The notes under the pieces are model-generated. The model was not told where the DNA came from. It searched no databases and was given only the letters and a program-made list of their open reading frames with translations. This document shows, piece after piece, positions 59,069-64,000 of a stretch of 64,000 bases of DNA. The position numbers and the translations under genes were made by a program. Source of the stretch: Actinomycetota bacterium. GTDB taxonomy: Bacteria > Actinomycetota > Geothermincolia > Fen-727 > Anoxymicrobiaceae. Position 1 is the stretch's first letter; each line of letters starts with the position of its first letter. The DNA lies in contig JAHJCO010000008.1 of the NCBI GenBank assembly GCA_018831265.1, positions 81,440-145,439 on the forward strand. Direction: 5' to 3'.

Positions 59069-60898
59069 TTGTTCTCACGTTCTAATCCCAGGATTCTCGT
59101 GGTCGATGACGATCCTGGTTTCACCTCTCTTCTGAAAACCGTTCTTAAGTCCAGGTTTTCAGCGGAGGTGACCGTTGCCGGAGACTGCGCCACCGCAAGA
59201 CGGGCTCTTGACGGTTCCTGGTTCGACCTGGTGACCATGGACTACGAGCTTCCCGATGGGAACGGCATCGACCTGATGGAGGAGATCCTGTCAGTTGAAG
59301 GCTCCCCCCCCGTCGTGGTGGTCACCGGCAGGGGCGACGAGAAGATCGCCTCCCGTGCGTGTCTGGTCGGCGCGGCGGGATACGTCACCAAGGACCAGAA
59401 GCTCAACACAATGCTCGTGTCTGCAGTCCGGAATGCACTCGAAAGCACCCATTCGGCGAAGCTACAGTACGACTCGGAGATCAGGTACCGGCGGCTCTTC
59501 GAAACCGCACGCGACGGGATTCTCATCCTCGACGCCGATACAGGAGAGATCGAAGACGCCAATCCTTACCTGGTAGAAATACTCGGCTATTCTCTTGACG
59601 AGTTCATCGGCAGGCAGCTCTGGGAGATAGGTCCGTTCATGGACGCCGGACTCTCCAATGCAGCTTTCGAAGAGCTGAAGGAGAAGCGGTATATACGCTA
59701 TGAGAACCTGCCGCTTGAGACGAAGGACGGCAGGAAAGTTGACGTCGAGTTCGTAAGCAATATCTACGTGAGCGACCACAGAGAAGTAATACAGTGCAAC
59801 ATCCGTGACATAACGGTGAGGAAGGGGAAGGAGGCGGCCCTGCGGGAGTCCGAGGCGTGGTACCGCGCGCTATACGATTCCAGTTTGGACGGCATCGTGA
59901 GCACCGATATGGACGGTAACATCACCGGAGCAAACAAGGCATACCTGGACATGCTCGGATACAGCCTGGACGAGGTGACGGACCTCACCTACCAGCAGCT
60001 CACCCCTGAGAAGTGGCACGTTATGGAGCAGGACCTGGTCGATACGCAGATCACCGTGCGGGGCTTCTCTGACATCTACGAGAAGGAATACGTACGAAAA
60101 GACGGGTCGGTCTTCCCGATATCCATCAGGACATGGCTTATCGAAGATGAGCGCGGGGAACCCACCGGCATGTGGGCGACCGTCAGGGACATCACCGAGC
60201 AGAAGAAGGCGGAAGAGGAACTGCAGAGGGTGAACCTGGAACTGGAGGGTTTCGCACACACGGTCTCGCACGACCTGAGAGGCCCGCTTTCCGCCATAGG
60301 CTCGGCCACTTCGCTGATCCAGGAAGCGCTCTCGAAAACTTCCACTCTGGACGAAGCACAGGCGGAACTGGTTTCGATAATATCGAACAGCGTCGAGAGG
60401 TCGAGCAATCTCATCGAGAGCCTTCTTGCGCTCGCCGAGGCGGGACAGTGCCCGCAGGACCCGAGCACGGTCGATATCAAGGAAGTGGTCGAAAGCGTGA
60501 TTCTAGAGAATGCCGCGAGAATAGAAGAAGCTGGGGTATCAGTAGAAGTGACCGGGGACCTCGGGAGCGTGCGGGCCAGCGCCACCCACATGTACCAGCT
60601 CTTCGCGAACCTCATCGGAAACGCCGTCTCGCATTGCGACAGCGAAAACCCGAAGATAACCGTCTCGCGTTTAGAAGACGAGGAGAGGGAAGGCTACCGC
60701 TATCTGGTGAGAGATAACGGTTCGGGAATCCCGCCGGAGGACCTGGACCGTGTGTTCATGCCCTTCTTCAGGGGAAAGTCGGGAGATACGGGGGTCGGCC
60801 TTGCCATCGTGAAGAAGATAGTGGGCATATACAACGGCGAAATCACCGCCTACAACGACGACGGTGCTTGTTTCGATTTTGTAATGAGGAATTGCTAG
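59069..60898 (+). CDS. REC-PAS-PAS-histidine kinase
   Basis: The 609-residue soluble protein has an N-terminal receiver (VVDDDP; phospho-Asp58 in VTMDYELPDG), two PAS domains (~142-250, 262-385), a HisKA box (TVSHDLRGPLSAIG) and an ATPase domain (NLIGNAVSH; DNGSGIPPEDL; GVGLAIVKKIV). No membrane segment. TTG start with GAGGAGAGG upstream. Its regulator is not adjacent; it may feed the diguanylate cyclase or an outside partner. Confidence 0.9.
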   Translation: MFSRSNPRILVVDDDPGFTSLLKTVLKSRFSAEVTVAGDCATARRALDGSWFDLVTMDYELPDGNGIDLMEEILSVEGSPPVVVVTGRGDEKIASRACLVGAAGYVTKDQKLNTMLVSAVRNALESTHSAKLQYDSEIRYRRLFETARDGILILDADTGEIEDANPYLVEILGYSLDEFIGRQLWEIGPFMDAGLSNAAFEELKEKRYIRYENLPLETKDGRKVDVEFVSNIYVSDHREVIQCNIRDITVRKGKEAALRESEAWYRALYDSSLDGIVSTDMDGNITGANKAYLDMLGYSLDEVTDLTYQQLTPEKWHVMEQDLVDTQITVRGFSDIYEKEYVRKDGSVFPISIRTWLIEDERGEPTGMWATVRDITEQKKAEEELQRVNLELEGFAHTVSHDLRGPLSAIGSATSLIQEALSKTSTLDEAQAELVSIISNSVERSSNLIESLLALAEAGQCPQDPSTVDIKEVVESVILENAARIEEAGVSVEVTGDLGSVRASATHMYQLFANLIGNAVSHCDSENPKITVSRLEDEEREGYRYLVRDNGSGIPPEDLDRVFMPFFRGKSGDTGVGLAIVKKIVGIYNGEITAYNDDGACFDFVMRNC

Positions 60899-61105
60899 AT
60901 CGAAATCACCGAAGGACATCCGGTACTTCGTTGCATTTATCTGCGTCGGGGCAAGTCGACGTTCTATCCCGATTAGACCACAAGAGTCTGAGGGGCCGAC
61001 CGGACGCTGTCGTCACGGACAGCGGCTAGACGACATGTTCTGTTCCCTGCCGTGCCTCCCGTGTGCCCCCCGGTTCAGGTATTCTATGGTTTTTCGGGAA
61101 TGGTT

Positions 61106-61133
61106 TACGCTGGTTCGAATCCAGCCTCCCCCA
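61106..61133 (+). other. tRNA-Tyr 3' fragment (att-like)
   Basis: TACGCTGGTTCGAATCCAGC plus CTCCCCC and A: the T arm and 3' acceptor strand of a tRNA-Tyr without the rest. The T arm matches the tRNA at 55957 and the acceptor strand matches the intact tRNA at 54726. The 60899-61105 gap before it shows no gene. Confidence 0.75.
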
Positions 61134-61168
61134 CTAGATGCAATTCCCATGCATGCTTCCCGTCAACA

Positions 61169-61285
61169 CTAATACCGGTGCAAGGCACATTAGCTTGAAG
61201 GTATTAGCTCGGCCTTCCCCTGATAACGAATAGTCGTGTTCGAGGACTAATACTAGGGGGCTAATGTGCCTGGCACCATTATTAG
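61169..61285. repeat. 117-bp inverted repeat with GGTGC-AGGCAC arms
   Basis: Arms of 27 nt (61169-61195, 61259-61285) pair with a few mismatches; each includes CTAATA, GGTGC and AGGCACATTAGC. Lies upstream of the rubrerythrin gene. It shares the AGGCAC core of the other hairpin families. Confidence 0.65.
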
Positions 61286-61375
61286 GCCTTGGGTATTGCA
61301 GGATAATCAGGCCTGTTGCAGAATTCGCTCTGCAGCCATTCTTACGGGGGGATTCTTGATCGAGGAGGAGGAGCC

Positions 61376-61948
61376 ATGGAGTTGAAGGGATCGCAGACCG
61401 AGAAGAACGTCATCACCGCTTTCGCGGGGGAGTCCCAGGCCAGGAACCGTTACACCTACTTCGCCAGCCAGGCCAAGAAGGACGGATTCGTCCAGATGCA
61501 GCTGATATTCGAGGAGACGGCCAACCAGGAGAAGGAGCACGCAAAGAGGCTGTTCAAGTTCCTTCCCGGTGGCATGGCCGAGGTGTCCGCGTCATTCCCG
61601 TCGGGCGTCATCGCCTCGACCGCCGAGAACCTGAAGGAGGCGGCGGCGGGGGAGAACTACGAGTGGACCGAGATGTACCCCGGGTTCGCGGCGAAGGCCC
61701 GGGAGGAGGGTTTCGAGGAGATCGCCAAGGCGATGGAGGCCATACTTGTCGCCGAGAAGCAGCACGAGCGCCGGTACCTCCGGCTGCTGGCAAACATCGA
61801 AGCCGGCACGGTCTTCAAGAAGGACAAGCCGGTCACCTGGCGGTGCCTCAACTGCGGGTACCTGCACGAGGGCCCCGAGGCACCGGAAACCTGCCCCGCG
61901 TGTGATCACAAGCAGGAGTACTTTGAGCTCCTGGGTGAAAACTGGTAG
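61376..61948 (+). CDS. rbr: Rubrerythrin
   Basis: The 190-residue product has a ferritin-like diiron domain ([38 protein letters not shown]) and a C-terminal rubredoxin-like domain (CLNCGY...CPACDH). It reduces hydrogen peroxide in anaerobes. Strong GAGGAGGAGG before ATG 61376. Confidence 0.95.
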   Translation: MELKGSQTEKNVITAFAGESQARNRYTYFASQAKKDGFVQMQLIFEETANQEKEHAKRLFKFLPGGMAEVSASFPSGVIASTAENLKEAAAGENYEWTEMYPGFAAKAREEGFEEIAKAMEAILVAEKQHERRYLRLLANIEAGTVFKKDKPVTWRCLNCGYLHEGPEAPETCPACDHKQEYFELLGENW

Positions 61949-62146
61949 GGATCAGCCTGCCTCGAACGCGGCGGCGATGCCCTGAGCCCATGCGGTGACG
62001 GCTTCCGGGTCCCGGGAGTCTCTGATCGGGGCCTCGTTACATCTTGCACTTTCGTTGCGCGAATACCATACCTCGTGGAGCCAGGAACCACGTTCGTTCC
62101 CCATGGGTTCTTTTTATCCCTGATTCAGCCGATATCCAAGGTAGGT

Positions 62147-62815
62147 ATGAAACACAGGTCTGACGCAGGGTTCACACTCGTAGAGTTGATGATCGCGATC
62201 ATCATTCTGTCGATTCTTGTCGGCCTGGCGGTCGCTGTGTATCTGAGTGTCAGGAGAAGGGCCGAGTCCGCCACTACCAGGGCGAACTACCGTTCCGCCG
62301 AAGACATGATGAACGCGCTCTGGGTCCGCCTCATGGACAACGGCGCGGACGAGTACCGGGACCCGGATCCCCCAACGGGTCCCGTCAACCTCAGACCGCA
62401 CGGGTACTTCGTGGCCAACGGCTGCATGTATACCAACGGTCAGTACATGAGCTGCCTCGAGACCAAGACCTACTTCACCAACCTGAACCGCGTGGGTGGG
62501 GGGAGCGGCGGCCGTTGGACCGTCAACGGGGTCTACCGGGCGGGCGTCCTGAAACCCGGCACGGGCGGGAACAACAGCGACTGGACAAACATGTACGGTA
62601 CGGTCGGGATCTCCTGGGAATACTACTGGGATTCAGAAGCGGGTGAGTACAGGGACAACGAGAACGACTACTCCAACCCGACCAGGGAGGAGTACAAACA
62701 GATGATGATAGTGGTGCTCGACTGGGACGGTACAGCATATTACACCTCCTACACGGGAGGTTCGATCATCGGAGCGGGGAGCTTCGACTGGGACAACGGT
62801 CGGGGACACCCCTAG
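62147..62815 (+). CDS. Type IV pilin-like protein with prepilin signal
   Basis: The 222-residue product has a class III signal, MKHRSDAG followed by FTLVELMIAIIILSILVGLA, cut by a prepilin peptidase after Gly8, with Glu5 of the mature protein. The outer domain is rich in Gly, Tyr, Asn and Asp. It could be a pseudopilin or minor pilin. No assembly genes are in the window. AAGGTAGG upstream of the ATG. Confidence 0.85.
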   Translation: MKHRSDAGFTLVELMIAIIILSILVGLAVAVYLSVRRRAESATTRANYRSAEDMMNALWVRLMDNGADEYRDPDPPTGPVNLRPHGYFVANGCMYTNGQYMSCLETKTYFTNLNRVGGGSGGRWTVNGVYRAGVLKPGTGGNNSDWTNMYGTVGISWEYYWDSEAGEYRDNENDYSNPTREEYKQMMIVVLDWDGTAYYTSYTGGSIIGAGSFDWDNGRGHP

Positions 62816-62912
62816 GCCGGCGCTGTCCCAGCACGGACCCTTCGCGGCCCGCGCCCTTCCGATATCTGTTACAGTTGGGGCGTCAAGATCAGTTCCGAAC
62901 AAGGATGGAGAC

Positions 62913-63356
62913 GTGATGAGAAGAGTCATGGTGCCCTTGCTGGCGTTGATACTGATGGCGGGCATCGTTGCCGCCGGCTGCGGCGACGGCTCGTCGTCCA
63001 AGTCCGGCGACCCTGAAGCCGCGGTGGAGCAGTTCATGAAGTCGACCATGGCCGAGGACGCCGACGCCACCTACGAGCTGCTTTCCTCGGAGAGCCAGAA
63101 GGGCGTCGAGAACAAGGAAGACCTCGTCGAGGGGGCGGGAGACCAGATCGCGGACTGGAACGTTGGCGAGGCCACGCAGGAGGGGGACACCGCCCGGGTC
63201 GAAGTCACCATGAAGATGAAGGACGTGGAGCAGGAGCTCACCTTCGACGTCGTGCTGGCGGAGGAAGGCGGAGCCTGGAAGATCAACCTGGAGGAGACCG
63301 GCAAGTCGATGGACGAGGCCATCAACAAGCTGATGGAGAGCTCGTCGCCCCAGTAA
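62913..63356 (+). CDS. Small lipoprotein (DUF4878-like fold)
   Basis: The 147-residue product has a lipoprotein signal ending VAAGC and a ~110-residue domain (AVEQFMKSTMAEDADATYELLSSES; AWKINLEE) like NTF2-type lipoproteins of unknown role. GTG 62913 or ATG 62916 could start; GGAG lies upstream. Confidence 0.8.
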   Translation: MMRRVMVPLLALILMAGIVAAGCGDGSSSKSGDPEAAVEQFMKSTMAEDADATYELLSSESQKGVENKEDLVEGAGDQIADWNVGEATQEGDTARVEVTMKMKDVEQELTFDVVLAEEGGAWKINLEETGKSMDEAINKLMESSSPQ

Positions 63357-63372
63357 GCCACGACTACCAAAG

Positions 63373-63445
63373 GGGTCAGGCTCAATTCAATTTCAGCGAT
63401 TGAGCAGAAAGACCTGCATGGTGTGAATTGAATTGTGCCTGACCC
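63373..63445 (-). repeat. 73-bp palindromic element (copy E)
   Basis: Inverse orientation of copy D: arms of 18 nt around a 37-nt centre, with the same unpaired A-A position and TCACACCA in the centre. It follows the lipoprotein stop. Confidence 0.85.
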
Positions 63446-63518
63446 CTGGCCTAGTCACCTTGTGGCCGCTCAAGACGGCGGGATCAGGCGCCAGAGTCCC
63501 CGGGATTGCACGCTTTCG

Positions 63519-63547
63519 TTGAGCATGGGCGAGAAATCTGCTACTCT
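63519..63547 (+). promoter_or_regulatory. Promoter of tRNA-Thr
   Basis: TTGAGC (63519-63524), 17-nt spacer, TACTCT (63542-63547). The predicted start lies at a 9-bp hairpin (63555-63563/63577-63585, AGCCGTGGC with its complement) followed by an A run before the tRNA. Confidence 0.6.
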
Positions 63548-63599
63548 ACTCTGGAGCCGTGGCGCACCCGTTGGGGGCCACGGCTAAAAAAACGGGCCA

Positions 63600-63675
63600 G
63601 CCCGGTTAGCTCAGTCGGTAGAGCACGTGCATGGTAAGCACGAGGTCGTCGGTTCAATTCCGACACCGGGCTCCA
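63600..63675 (+). tRNA. tRNA-Thr (anticodon GGT)
   Basis: Acceptor GCCCGGT/ACCGGGC, anticodon stem CGTGC/GCACG with loop ATGGTAA, T arm GTCGG-TTCAATT-CCGAC, encoded CCA. Confidence 0.95.
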
Positions 63676-63680
63676 CGCGT

Positions 63681-63709
63681 TTGCACTCCCGCGGAGAGGA
63701 GTCTATTTT
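63681..63709 (+). promoter_or_regulatory. Promoter candidate of tRNA-Met
   Basis: TTGCAC (63681-63686), 17-nt spacer, TATTTT (63704-63709), 18 nt before the tRNA. Confidence 0.5.
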
Positions 63710-63726
63710 AGTAGCGTGGTAACCAG

Positions 63727-63803
63727 GGCGGTGTAGCTCAGTTGGTAAGAGCGCACGGTTCATACCCGTGAGGTCGCTGGTTCGAATCCAGCCACCGCTA
63801 CCA
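63727..63803 (+). tRNA. tRNA-Met (anticodon CAT)
   Basis: Acceptor GGCGGTG/CACCGCT (first pair G-U), anticodon stem CACGG/CCGTG with loop TTCATAC, T arm GCTGG-TTCGAAT-CCAGC, encoded CCA. Lacks the three G-C pairs of initiator anticodon stems, so probably the elongator or a CAT-Ile species. Confidence 0.92.
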
Positions 63804-63871
63804 GTTCACGGACAATACGGCGGGCCGGCCGATGGCCAGGACCGGACCCGCCGAGCAACAGGGAGGACGCC

Positions 63872-64000
63872 ATGGCCAAGGAGAAGTTCGAGAGGACCAA
63901 GCCGCACGTGAACGTGGGCACCATAGGTCACGTGGACCACGGCAAGACCATGCTGACGGCCGCCATCACCAAGGTCCTCAACGAGACGGGGCTGAACGTC
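63872..64000 (+). CDS. tuf: Elongation factor Tu (3' end beyond window)
   Basis: The first 43 codons read [20 protein letters not shown] followed by VDHGKT and [13 protein letters not shown], the EF-Tu start with its P-loop. The residue after GKT is Met where Thr is usual. GGGAGGA precedes the ATG. EF-Tu brings aminoacyl-tRNA to the ribosome. The gene follows two tRNA genes, a common arrangement. Confidence 0.95.
   Translation, partial: MAKEKFERTKPHVNVGTIGHVDHGKTMLTAAITKVLNETGLNV

Noticed and set aside
63555..63593. Hairpin followed by an A run before tRNA-Thr as a terminator
   Set aside because: A plus-strand terminator would need a T run, and no minus-strand gene ends here; it is more likely part of the tRNA leader.

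Overview
The window is 64 kb of GC-rich bacterial DNA with two lower-GC patches (about 3.1-4.5 kb and 56.3-60.9 kb). Gene content points to an uncultured anaerobic actinobacterium, possibly near Geothermincolia/Coriobacteriia: a nine-gene V/A-type ATPase operon, HypA/HypB, indolepyruvate:ferredoxin oxidoreductase, rubrerythrin, glucosyl-3-phosphoglycerate synthase, a WecA/TagO-type transferase, and secreted proteins built from the WYLAEG-type repeat seen in such genomes. The lineage is an inference; there is no rRNA here.

Layout: 0-6.4 kb holds a 5'-truncated repeat/zinc-carboxypeptidase fusion, an M48 peptidase and its degenerate paralogue, tRNA-Ala and an esterase. 6.5-12.5 kb holds a zinc-ribbon protein, a STAS protein, Pcm, a polyprenol-phosphate mannosyltransferase, an NDP-forming acyl-CoA synthetase subunit, UppP, HypA and HypB. 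12.5-21.7 kb is the ATPase operon (H-I-K-E-C-F-A-B-D), with hairpin repeats at the F/A, A/B and B/D junctions. 21.7-23.3 kb is an ECF sigma/anti-sigma pair. 23.5-27.3 kb is iorA-iorB-paaK (aryl-pyruvate to aryl-acyl-CoA). 27.4-30 kb is a gpgS/HAD phosphatase cluster for glucosylglycerate. 30-37 kb has an ADP-ribosylglycohydrolase relative, a glycosidase-like protein, Nudix, radical SAM, a beta-propeller lipoprotein, a HAD hydrolase and a second degenerate M48 paralogue. 37.7-54.6 kb carries mostly housekeeping and catabolic genes, including an OmpR-type two-component system, dCMP deaminase, WecA/TagO, an orphan AtpI-like protein, Hbd, DapA, an AmmeMemoRadiSam enzyme and a STAS/anti-sigma kinase pair. 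54.7-61.1 kb is a rearranged tRNA-Tyr locus with a HepT/MntA pair, decayed repeat-protein tails and a probable 5-kb island (diguanylate cyclase, membrane glycosyltransferase, hybrid kinase). The right end has rubrerythrin, a pilin-like protein, a lipoprotein, tRNA-Thr, tRNA-Met and the start of tuf.

The strongest unexplained signals are (i) three M48-like proteins that progressively lose the HEXXH site, two with a long AT-rich hairpin just downstream; (ii) several families of dispersed intergenic hairpins whose stems covary between copies, most sharing a GTCAGGC/GCCTGAC-like core; (iii) the tRNA-Tyr locus with attL/attR-like halves; and (iv) a set of apparently leaderless promoters with the -10 box 6-7 nt before ATG. 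All repeat families, motifs and boundaries were read by eye; no database search was run.
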